From Forficula auricularia (lineage: Eukaryota > Arthropoda > Insecta > Dermaptera > Forficulidae): 64,000 nt of DNA. Positions within the stretch are counted from its first letter, which is position 1, and the number at the start of each line of letters is the position of its first letter. Below, piece by piece: positions 32,801-44,800 of the stretch. The notes beneath the pieces are model-generated. The model searched no databases and was not told the DNA's origin. It saw only the letters and a list, made by a program, of their open reading frames with translations. The stretch lies in the NCBI GenBank assembly GCA_024734495.1, contig JALMQS010000681.1, forward strand, positions 6,357,542 through 6,421,541. The letters are read 5' to 3'. The position numbers and the translations under genes were made by a program.

Positions 32801-35800
32801 AATAATAATAATCATCATCATTAAATAGCTGAAATTATGTATAAGAGAGATAAAATTATAACCCCTGGCTCACCGAAGAACCGTTTCTGCCCTTTCCCTG
32901 TACTACAGATACTATCACGGTGTCTGTTCAGTCGAGCTGAAATCAATTATCCCCCCTAATGCCCTCTTTACGAGAAACACGCGGTTTTCTAACGCTCATC
33001 ACCCATTTGCTGTCAAATTGGATAAAAGTCGAACAAGCGCTTTCGCCAACTCTTTTATCCCTTTGACCTCCAGAGACTGGAACTCGCTCCCTGCCACCAT
33101 CTTTCCCGCGACTTATAACCTTCAGCTATTTAAGACCAGTATCCACAGATACCTTCGACCCCCGCCCAACCCATAAAATTCTTTCTTCTTCTTTTCACGA
33201 TGGAGGGGCCAACCCAGGCCTTTAGGGGTTGCACCTTTTTTAGTGTAACTCCTTCTCTCATCATTATCATAAAAAAAAAACTAGTAAATGGTAATTATTA
33301 TTTATTATATTTAGTAGCTGCAAGGCCCGCCTTCGGCGGCCCTCTTGCATCAGGGCCCACCCCCGGACCCCCAAACCTCGAACGCCACTCTTCCACCCCT
33401 GAAACCCACCCACATCACCACCCCAATGTACAGACAAAACCTTAATTTTATATATATAGATAATATCATTTAAATTGGTAACCATGACGACTGTTTTTGT
33501 TGCGGGAAGGACATACATAGGTACATAGATACATTGGCAAAACCTCTGCAAATGCCTTTTAGTAGTATGTGATATAGGTACAGATACAGAGAGAAATGCC
33601 CTTTAGTACCCCCTGGACCCCCACATTCCTGACTTCCCACGCCCTGGACCCCACCTTCAAACCCCCACCCCTGGGGGACAGACAAACATAGGTATATATA
33701 CAGGAATAAATGCTCTTTAGTAGCCCCCTGGATATAGGTACAGACACAGAAAGAAATACCCTTTAGTACCTGCCAACTCCCTGGGGGACGGACAGAGGTA
33801 CATAGGTAGGTACAGAGGCAGGCACAAATGTGCTTTAGTAGTATAAGATTACTCAGTACGTCTAGCAGGCAGGCAATTTTAATTTTTTTTTGCTAATTGT
33901 GTCTATAAATGTCTGAAACATTGTGAAAAATCATTTTCAAGCATGATTATATTTCTGTCTGTATCTGGATACAGATACCCACGATAAATTAAGAATGAAA
34001 AGTGCGTAGAAAGTTGGTTTTTGTGCTAAAATGTTTGTATTTGTAGATGTATTGTACTGATTAGATTTTGAGCTTTCTAGTTTTAGAACTTCTAGTTAAA
34101 AAATGTAGAAAACATAATACTCTCTATAATTATTTAGAAAAATGGTATGTTTGTGAGTAAACTTAAAAATGTAGAAAACATAATACTCTCTATAATTATT
34201 TAGAAAAATGGTATGTTTGTGAGTAAACTTATATAAGTTTCTAGAACACAGCAGCGCGCAACTTATGAAGGATTACCAAAAATTCACAAAAAAATTTATG
34301 TCCACGTAAAATCAAAGTTTTCGGGGATTTGAAATATAAAATTTTTGAAGTGAAATTTCTTTAGTGACCTTTCTGTTTGAAAATTTTTTTAACACTCATT
34401 TTCGGTTTATGAACCCAGGTAAAAGTAAGTAAATGGTCGAATCCAGGGCCGGTCCGTGCCGGGAGTGCAAGGGGTGCACAGCACCCGGACGGAATAGAGT
34501 AATATAGAGTGTAAGGCTACCGTATATCGAAAAAGCGCTCTCTAGCGACTGCAGGGCGAAAACTTAGTTTTTAAGAGCTATCCAAAAATCATAGAACATT
34601 CAAAGCCTTAGTCATAGATAAAAGATACATACCCTTTATGTTATATTTGTAAATAAGCGCATTTTTTACTCTTGATAATGTCACCAAAATTTGCCCCGAA
34701 GAGAGCGGTTTCCACCATTTTATTGCCCAATGGTTTCGCCCTGGTCTCACCAGAGAGCTCTATAACTCGTATACTCTAAAATACATTAGCTCCTTATGGA
34801 GCATTCCACTCTATATTACTATGCCGGACGGTATCCTAATAGTTGCGGAAAAAATGAAAATACAATTACAATTAACCCTATAATGTCTGATGTTCTGATG
34901 AGGAAGAGCGGCAAATTATATCATGAACCCGAGCAGCAGATACCCTTGGTTCGGCCCTGGTCGAATCCTATTTTATTTTTATAATAAATTATTTTTAATC
35001 TATCTTTCAGGTTTAAAACATCAGAAAATTAATCTTATAAATATAAGTGTTTAATTTAAACTTGAAGCTCTCTCTCTATATCTATATATACTCACAAGAT
35101 TTATATTCGCTGATGAACCAGCATTAAAACGAAATCCATCAAGTTTAGAAGTAAATTTGAGGTGTGAAATGTCTGAAAAAAAAAAGGTTTTTTTTTACAA
35201 AATGACTAGTATTGTGAACGTATAAAATAAGGTTAGAAAATAAAATGAAGTTTCTAGAGAAGTAAATAGATAGATAGATTGAAGGAGACAATAAAAGAGT
35301 GTGTCTTCTGCTGCTACTCTTTTATTGTCTCCTTCAATATATAAAAATTCTGCTACTCTCGGCAAAAAACTTTCAATTTAAGATAGATAGATAATAATTT
35401 ATTGTTTAAAGTCAGTTTGGATATTAGAATTTTGAAAAAATAGAATAAAAAATAAAAATACAATAATAAAACATTATAAAAAAATAAAGTAAATAAAACG
35501 AAAAAAGTAAAAAAATAGATAAAAAATCTTATGAAATTTTTTATTTTATCTATTCATTAACTATGAATGCCCTTTGGTTTGCAGGCGGCTTTGGGCGCCT
35601 GGAGGAGTACTGTAATGACAACATTTTGGAGGTCAACACGCGGAAGTCGAAAATTTTAATTTTTAGGCGGGCGGGTAGACTGCCGGGAAGAATTGAATAT
35701 TTTAGTTAGATATCAACTCAAATCGCAGATCATACACATAAAACAAGGAAAAGAAAAAGAGTAAGAAAATTAGATCAGGCTTGTTTCCCATCTAAGGAGG

Positions 35801-38800
35801 GATTGGATTATCATTTCCTTCCTGCTTTCTGATGATTGGATCAAAATTAATTAATAAAAAAAAAAAAAATTCTTAATCCCGAAATATCCGAAATCTTTCC
35901 CAAGCTGAATTTTAGTCTCCCCGAATTTGCTACAACCGATTGGTTTGTCTTCATAACACCGAGTCTAATAAGGTTGAATATAACTGGGTATCACAGGTAC
36001 ACAGTTTTTACTTTACCATACAGGGTATGGTCAAGTATTGTAATCGTGCATGAAAAAAGTGGTTTTTTCCTTCTTTTTTTCAAAATATCTCAAAAACAGC
36101 TTAAACTATTTCGATTAAAAAAATTGAGCGAAACCATGGCATTTCGGTCTACAAAAAAGCCCTAATAAGTGAACGTCGAAAAAATTATATTTTTCGAGAT
36201 AATAATTGTTTTGTCAAAATGTCTGTTAGTTAGTCTGTGCGTTACCAAATTTTGTGGACGAGCTAGCTCAAAAACTAGTGTGAATATCAAAACCAAATTT
36301 CACACGTAGTTTTCGTCCATTGAGATTAAGAGCTGATTAGATTTTGGTGCATATCGACCCAAAATTAAGGGGTGGAGGGGGGGTTAAAATTAAAAATCTA
36401 GGCCATTTGAGCAAACTCAACCAAATTTTGTATACACAATCAGTGGGACCCCAGAAATCTAAAAATGCAAAAACTAACCGCCCAAAATGGGGGTGGGTGG
36501 AGGGTCAAAAAATGAAAATCTAGGCCCTTGTACCAAACTCAACCAAATTTTGTATACATAATCAGTGGACCCCCAGAAGTCTAAAAAATGCAAAAACTAA
36601 CCGCCCAAAATGGGGGGGGGGGTGAGGGTCAAAAAATGAAAATCTTGGCCATTTACCAAACTCAACCAAATTTTGTATACATAATCAGTGGGTCCCCAGA
36701 AGTCTAAAAATGCAAAAACTAACCGCCTGAAATGGGGGTGGAGGGTCAAAAAATGAAAATCTTGGCCATTTACCAAACTCAACCAAATTTTGTATACATA
36801 ATCGGTGTGCCCCCAGGAGTTTAAAAATGCAAAAACTAACCCCCTCCCCACATGATTGTAAATAATTTTATTAAATATTAATGTAAGTGAGGGGCCAGGT
36901 TGTATGGGAAAGTCAAGTGGATGGCCACATCAGAACACGTCAGCTTATTTTATAAGGATTGATGGGTTGTGACTATGGGATCCCCAAAATGTGGATGCAA
37001 ACAGGGCAGCTAGGGACGTTCTGGTGGGTGGATTGCGGAATGTTTACTGCCTGAAAGACCATCGGCTATAAATGGTTCGACTTATGCACCCTTATATGGG
37101 CATCTGGACCCTAATAATAATTTTCTAGAGAAGTATAAAAAAAGATAACAATTATTATTATTATATTTATTAAAGATTCTCTGGGGGCAATTTCTGCAAA
37201 TATCAAGTTAATTTAATATGATTAACAACCATCGAAACATGAAGAATATTAAATCAATAAAGTTTAAAGAAAGCGGTGTTGGTTTATAGTGAAACATATT
37301 AAACACATTGGAAACTCATTGGAATTCCGTAATAAAATATCAATGTTAGGTGTCACCTTAGGTTCTGACCTCTCTTGGAATGACCATATTATCTCAGTAG
37401 CAAAAGCTGCAGCATGTAAGCTTGGCTTTTTCCGAACCAAACGATTTTTCACCCCCACTCAACTCCTTATATTATACAAGGCTTAAATTCGCCCCTGTCT
37501 TGAATATTGCTCGCATTTGTGGAGAGGAGCCTCCAAGTATTCTCTTAATACCTTAGATGCAATTCAGAGGCGAGCTATCAGACTGATAGGCGATCCTACA
37601 TTAACTGACACTCTCGACTCCCTAGCCCATCGTAGATCTGTCTCCGCCCTTTCCCTTTTTTATAGAAATTACCATGGCTTTTGTTCTGACGAAATTAAAT
37701 CGATAATCCCACCAAAGGCTTCATTTGCGCGAAATACACGATTTTCTAAAACTCAACACCCCTACGCGCTTAAACTGGATACTAATCGAACAAACGTATT
37801 CGCCAATTCATTTATCCCTATGACATCTAGAGACTGGAACTCTCTTCCCCCGACCGTCTTTCCAGCAACTTATAACCTTCAATCTTTCAAGACCAGCATC
37901 CACAGATACCTTCGACTGCTACCCAACCCCTAAATCTCCCCTTATCTTCACGTTACAAGGGTCCACCACGGACTACAGAGGTTGTACCTTCTTGGTGCAA
38001 ATTCTTCTTGTATCAGTACCATTATAAAAAAACACAGGAATTATTTAACGGATTATAGTGGTGTTTCACAAAGTGGAAATAAAATTAAAAAAATTTAAAA
38101 ATCTTTTAAATTATTTTGGAGATTTTTTTATTTATCTCTATACATATTTCGGGCTATGAACCCTTCATCAGGAGGTTTATTAAATCATTTAAAGTTTTTG
38201 GAAGAATAAAAATTAAAAAAAAGAATTCGCTTACCTTTAGTAAGTGCTGGAAGATCGGCAAGAGAAATTTTTTGATCTGTATTTATTAAATGAGTGTCAT
38301 CTTTTGGAAAATCCCAAAAAGGAGTTTCCGGGTCTAATAAAATTTCACCAGAATCATCTAACATAGTACATGTATATAAAAAATGACAACCATTTTTATC
38401 AGTTTTTGGTAGATTTGTATTTACTTTATAATTTCTCTCCGGTTTTCTATTAATTTTTTCTAAATCGGTACATATAAATTTTTTTATCTAAAATAATAGA
38501 GAAAAAAAATATATAATATATATAAGTTAATCACAAAATAAAAGCTTTAACAGCTACATATTTAAAAACGGCAATATTTTACGATCCTAATTACCTATAA
38601 GCGTTTAGAATCAAAACCCAGTAAATTAGTTTTACAAAAATTTTCAGAAGAGCAAATAAACATAAAAATTGTTAATGTTTTGATGTGAAGGCCGAACTTC
38701 AAAAGCGATATTCTTACTGATCTAGCGGGTTTTGAATCAAATCCTTTTGGCTCTAGATCAGTGGTATTCAAAGTGCGGCCAGACAAGCATTTTCTATCAG

Positions 38801-41800
38801 TCTAAGTGGCTTCGTAAATTAATAAAAAAATATTAGTTTTTTACAGTTTACAGTTACAGGCGTGATACAAAAAATGACTTTTGTGAGGCCTTCGAGACCC
38901 ATAGGGTTGCCGAATTTGGCCTACTAAGCAAAAAGATTTAGTACCGCTGCTCTAGATAGATAACTGTTTGAACTTTAAAAAAATCATTAAAAAGTGAATC
39001 ATGAAAATTTTATTTTGATTCTAAACGCCTCATTTATTTGTTATGAAAATGACAACTGTTTGAACTTTAAAAAAATCATTAAAAAGTGAATCATGAAAAT
39101 TTTTGATTTAGCAGATTTTGATTCTAAACGCCTCATTTATTTGTTATGAAAATGAATATAAAATTGGATAAAAATTCGAGAGACATGGTAAAATCACGTA
39201 GTATATTTTTTAAACATAATGAAAATAATAAGTTTTTTAAATTTTACAGAACCTCAGAGTAGTGAAGCAATAATAGTAATAAAAATGGTTTAAATAGGGA
39301 TACTATTTAGATAAATGGTCATATGACGACTACAGGCTTCCGCTCGCAACAGTACACACTAATGGACGCTGTTTTACTGTTAACCATTGTCCGATTGTTT
39401 TTACAATTAGACCAATCGATACGAAATTAAACGGGCTACGAAAAATTTTCTTGACTAAAACAGGAATAGTAGGGAATTGGACAATAAATAAAAAACAGAG
39501 TTTTTATTAAATGGGCCAGACGTTTCATCGATTTATTTCGACTTCCTCAGTGGCCCATTTTATCACTCTTTGTCAAAAGACAATTCCACTATGCGACTAA
39601 ACATCTTTAATCTTTTGATTGTTAAAAATGGGAATAAGTTCAAGATTGTTGAGTGATTGAGACCAAGAATGTATTGTAGAAATAATAAAAAAAGATTAAA
39701 GATGTTTCGTCGCATAGTGGAATTGTCTTTTGACAAAGAGTGATAAGATGGGCCACTGAAGAAGTCTAAATAAATCAACAAAACGTCTGGCCCATTTAAT
39801 AAAAACTCTGTTTTTTATTTATTGTCCAATTCCCTACTATTCCTGTTTTAATTACAATTTATTATGGATGTGAGTGATGTAACATTATTCTTGACATTTT
39901 TAATAAAATAATTTACTGTTTTTGAGTTATTTTCAATTAAAAATTTTAAATGGCCGCCATTTTCAAACGTATAATTGGATCAAATTGATATTTTTTTCCA
40001 AACTAGGTGTTTACATCGATGAGTTACGTGCGAAATTTCAACTCAATAGGAGAAGCCATTTCAGAGATATAAATTATGTAGTAAAACAACAAAATGGTGG
40101 TAAAAGAATTGTTTCCAGACATAAATGTTTAAAAGAAATTTAAAAAGCTTGGTGCGTACTGGATATATTAATTTTTTAAAGGAGGATGAATGAAATTCAA
40201 TTGCTTCTTTCCAGAAATTTGTATTTTTTCAAGTGGTTTATCCAAATATTTCGAGAGCACTACAGCATCTCTTCCTCAGTGGAAAAAGACTTTAAGAACC
40301 AAAGTCAATTCTTCATTTTTACGATCTTCATTTACTCCTTCTCGAACTTCCTCATCAGCCAAGCTTTTATTCATCCTGATTAAGCTTTATTATTATATAT
40401 TAATAAGAAATTTAAAAGGCTTGGTACGTAGTGGATATGTTAATTTTGGAAAGAAGCAATTGAATTTCATTCATCTGCCTTTAAAAAATAAATGTTAATA
40501 TTAACATTTTCTTTATTTTGAGCTATATAAGCACCAGGTGAATTATCTCCGCGCATTATAGATAGGTGATTTTTTTTCAGTGGGTCACTTGAAATTATCA
40601 AATGGGTCAGTCTGTGCTGCGCGGGTCATAGTTTGCCGACGGCTGCAATAAAGCTTTAAACGTTATGCAAAGCGGATTACCTTTTTTTAGCTGGCATTTG
40701 TTTCGTTTCCGGTTCTCCATCATCATTTTCGGCATCATTCTCTTTACCTTCATTATTTTTTGTTCCCATTCTAATTGTGCTTGCCAGGGCCATTGTATCC
40801 GAATGAAGTGCGTCCACACGACAAGCATAAATTTTTGCGCTCGTTTCTAATTCTTTACCTGCAGCCTTAAAAAAATATAAATATATAAGTATAATGAACA
40901 AATTATAAAAATTATAACTTTTTAAAAAGACTCAATCCGTTGTCACTTTTTTTTTTAATGTTTTGGCCTAGTTTAATTTTGTTTTATTAATCATTAGGAA
41001 GGCTTTTATAAAATTCAATTAAAACATATCTTGAACTTAAAGGAATTAATCATCAGATATTTGGACCAACAAATATTTAAATATGAATTCCAAGGTATAG
41101 GAATATATACGTACTACATTAGGGTGGTCCTTATTTTGGGTATTTGCGAATTTTTACGCTGACAGATGCTTATATGGTTCGAAATAAATAAAAAATTAAA
41201 TATACTCCAAGTTCCAAGACCCTATCTCAATATTAACCCCTGCCCCAAAGCGATCTAAGTTTCTCATCTAAATAACTTGGTTTTTGGCATTGAAAGATCA
41301 ATTTTTTATTCCGGCCAAAGTAATGGTTCAAAAAATTTGAAACTCTGTAGACATTATCCTTATAATAGTAGCTATGCTTCAGAATTTTTACAGATTTTTA
41401 GCTATTATAATTTTAGAGAAATAAAGAATTTTAGAACTTACTAACACTAAGATAAAGGAGTACTTTATCTAGTTGTAACTCCAAAATTATAATAGCTAAA
41501 AATCTGTAAAAATTCTGAAGGATAGCTACTATTATAAAGATAAAGTCTACAGAGTTTCAAATTTTTTGAACCATTGCTTTGGCCGGAATAAAAAATTGAT
41601 ATTTCAATGCCAAAAACTCCATGTTATTTAGATGGGAAACTAGCATCGCTTTGGGGCACAGGTTAAAATTGAGATAGACTTGAAACTTGGGGGATATTTT
41701 TTTATTTATTTCAAACCATATGAGCTTCTGTCAGCGTAAAAATTCGAAAATACCCAAAATAAGGACCACCCTAATATACATTCACATATTGAGCCGACTT

Positions 41801-44800
41801 TAGGTTTCAACAGCAGGGTATTCAATATTTATTTAATTGTTTAATTTAGGGTTTGTCCATAAATTACGTCAAATGAATTTCAAGATTTTTAGACCTCCCC
41901 TCTCCCACTATGTCACATTTTCATTGAGCCTCTCCTGTATTGTGACGTCACACTATCAATTTTATACCCTATAATTTAATAATTGTAGAATTTTTTTTAA
42001 TAAAATAACTAAAGGGATTTAATAAGTACCTATATTTTAAGTTTAATTTTTTTAATTTTTTGTGACATCACAATTTTTAAGATCCCCGGGCCCCCTGTCA
42101 CAAATCTGAGATGGCCCCTTCTCTCTTGGTGTGTGACGTAATTCATGTTTTTAACCCTCGTGGGCAAATTAAACAGGTGCGCCCCCTCCCCCAATCTTCT
42201 GTATTCTCTTGCGCCCCCTTTACGCCTCTGGACATCTGCCCATTTTGCCCAGTTATAGAATCGAGCCCGTGGACAGCCCCTTATCAAAAATTTCGAAAAT
42301 ATAAAAATAAATCAACTTGTTTTCAAAATGAAATGAAAAAAAAAATTAATATATTACCTGAAAATTATCAACGACACCTTTATTTTCAATATAACGCATA
42401 CTTAAAAATTCTATCATTTTCAATGAAAAAGCATTTTTTGATGTTATTTTCTAAAAAAAAAAATATACATATTTATTGTTAATTTTTATATGATAAAACC
42501 AAAATAAAATATAATATATATATATATATATATAATATTGAATATACATTTTCATTTGCCAATTTAATACAATAATTATAATGATTATCTAATTCGATTT
42601 CATTATATTGGGTTAAAGTATTTGTAGAATTCGTTTGACTGTTGACGGCATTATTAGTACTCCGATTAAGCATTCGCTCAGTTTCATCGTCATTCTGAAA
42701 AATAAATAAATAGCATAATAAATTATTTCTAAAATAATAATAAATAAATTTAATTATTAAAAAAAGAAAATAATATATTTATGGATGTTCCCTATTAATC
42801 GATTTTCTTGCAATTCTTTTGAAACTTTGAATACATATAAATATAAGTGTCCTTTATACGTAGAAATTTTTTTCAATAATCCTCGCGGCACTAAATTTGT
42901 AGATAGTGACCTTTGAAATTTGCATATTGCGAACCCTATCCCGATTGATGTTAAAGCGACTGTTTCATTAAATAACAATCGTAATTTTCTTAAAATTATT
43001 TTGAAAAACTGAGAATCATTAACTGAAGATATAGCAAATATTTTTCTGTTAAAATAATTGTATCAAGCGGTATTCGTTTTGTATGAAAAATGTTAAAAGT
43101 TAGGTACTTTTAATGGTTTTCATTTTTTTCTCTCATGGCATGGGAAGTGAGAGATGGCGACTTGGCAACGTCGCAGTAAAATCACTCAATTTTTCCATAT
43201 CTAAAAAACTTCTTCAGCTGGTGCATTTGAGATTTTTAGCTAATTCTCTCAACCTAACTTTACTGTTCTCATCAGGAATTTCGCATTGAGCTGTTTCATC
43301 CTCATTGCGGCACGTGTTACCATTATCCAATTATGAAACTTTGTTTGAATTGTAATCTAGTTTAAAAATGTATAGAGTGGTCTTTGTCAAAAACGTGCTC
43401 TTTCATGGTCAAAATGGGTAAAAATCGAAAAAAGTGCAAGTTTTTGGGATTTGCGGAAACAAAAAAAAATACTCCAATTTTCATCTAGAGCTTGAGCCCG
43501 AACGATTGGTCAGTGAAAAAAAACCAAAATGATGAAATTTGTAGTAAATCTTATGAATTTTCATTTTGAATAGGAAGATTATTTACGAAAAGTTGATAGT
43601 TTTTGAGTTATAAGCAAAAAACGATAAATAATGAGATTTGTTTAACTTTTTTTGGGTATTTTTGACAATGTTCTGTCACGAAATTTTGTTAGCAAACCTC
43701 AGATTCAGCACACCCAAAAACATGAATGGTCGAAGAAATTACAACTACCCCTAAACTTTCCTAGTAAAAACACAATTTAACTAGAGTATTTGTTTTAATA
43801 AAAAAAATTCCCACTAAATGTTTTGTTTTGTGGCTACGCCACTGTTATGTTGACAATACAATCGTTTTGTCTATTTTGCATTTTAAAAACCATTTATTGG
43901 TGTAAAACGCATCATTATAATTGATAGGTAGTGTTGAGGTTTTTTTTGTTTTTGTTTTTTTTGACGGGCATTAATATATGTTGGAAATAAAAAATATATA
44001 ATATTTAAAAGTATATAATCTAAGCTGACCGATAAATGGACGATTGGCCTCCAAAATGCCATTGGTTAGATACTAATTTATATGCAAGATTAAATTATCA
44101 GTAAAATAAAAACTTCATAGAAAAGAAAACTGGCTTCTGAATTTATTATAAATTAAATATATATATATATATATGTAATTGATTAAAATAAAGTACGTTT
44201 ATTGATACATATATAGATTAAAAATAAACATAATAGAAAATTATAGAAATATAAAATAAAATGCTAAGAGTCATGGTATGAAAACATTAAAATTGCATTT
44301 TTTTTAATCTTTGGGCATATATATAATCATTTTATATTGGAAAAACAAAATTAAATTGGAGGAAAAATTGAAAAAATGTTTTCAATCGTTAGTATGCTCT
44401 CTACTTAAATTTCGCAGTTGGGGATTGGGCCATTATAGACAGCTAAAGTTGGTGGTAAAGCCGCTATAATAATGCATTTGAATATTATAAACGATACGAA
44501 AGTTATTTCTTGAAATATATATGTATACATATATACCGGGTGAGTGTTTTTATCTTGAGACAGTCTTATAACTCAAAAACAATGCATTATATGAAAACAA
44601 GTTTAAAATAAAAGTTTATTTATATCAAGGGGGAAAATAAACTTCGCTATTGTTTGCCGACCTAGAACAAGCTTTCAAGGGTATTTCGAGGTCAAGTTCT
44701 GTTTTTTAAATAGAAACCTATATGTTACTGTACATATTATGAATCTACAAAAAAAAACTGAACAACTTTTTATGAACTATACGACATCAAATAATAAAAA

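Larger units (their letters stand above)
37243..38185. mobile_element. Hammerhead-element arm split by a LINE
   Basis: 37255-37306 (GGTGTTGGTTTATAGTGAAAC) and 38041-38185 (GTGTTTCACAAAGTGGAAAT, then a hammerhead) are consecutive parts of the arm seen whole at 27820-27950. The LINE 37307-38030 sits between them. Confidence 0.55.
39456..39850. mobile_element. Foldback element with ACGU-type hammerheads
   Basis: Arms of about 165 bases: TAAAACAGGAATAGTAGGGA at the left is inverted at 39832-39850. The minus-strand hammerhead of the left arm is intact, while the right-arm copy is decayed. Spacer about 60 bases. No coding capacity. It lies in barren intron 4. Confidence 0.85.

Noticed and set aside
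34886..34910. CTGATGAGGAAGAGC inside the hAT element
   Set aside because: No GAAA at the right distance and no stem II.
35108..35130. CTGATGA followed by CGAAA, a possible plus-strand hammerhead
   Set aside because: No stem II can form between them, and the sequence is the antisense of barren exon 6, whose splice sites and phase fit.
36597..36851. Repeated peptides such as FLDSWGPTDYVYKIWLSL in several frames
   Set aside because: They are translations of the ~120-bp tandem units of repeat X; unit number varies and there is no start, domain or conservation of frame.
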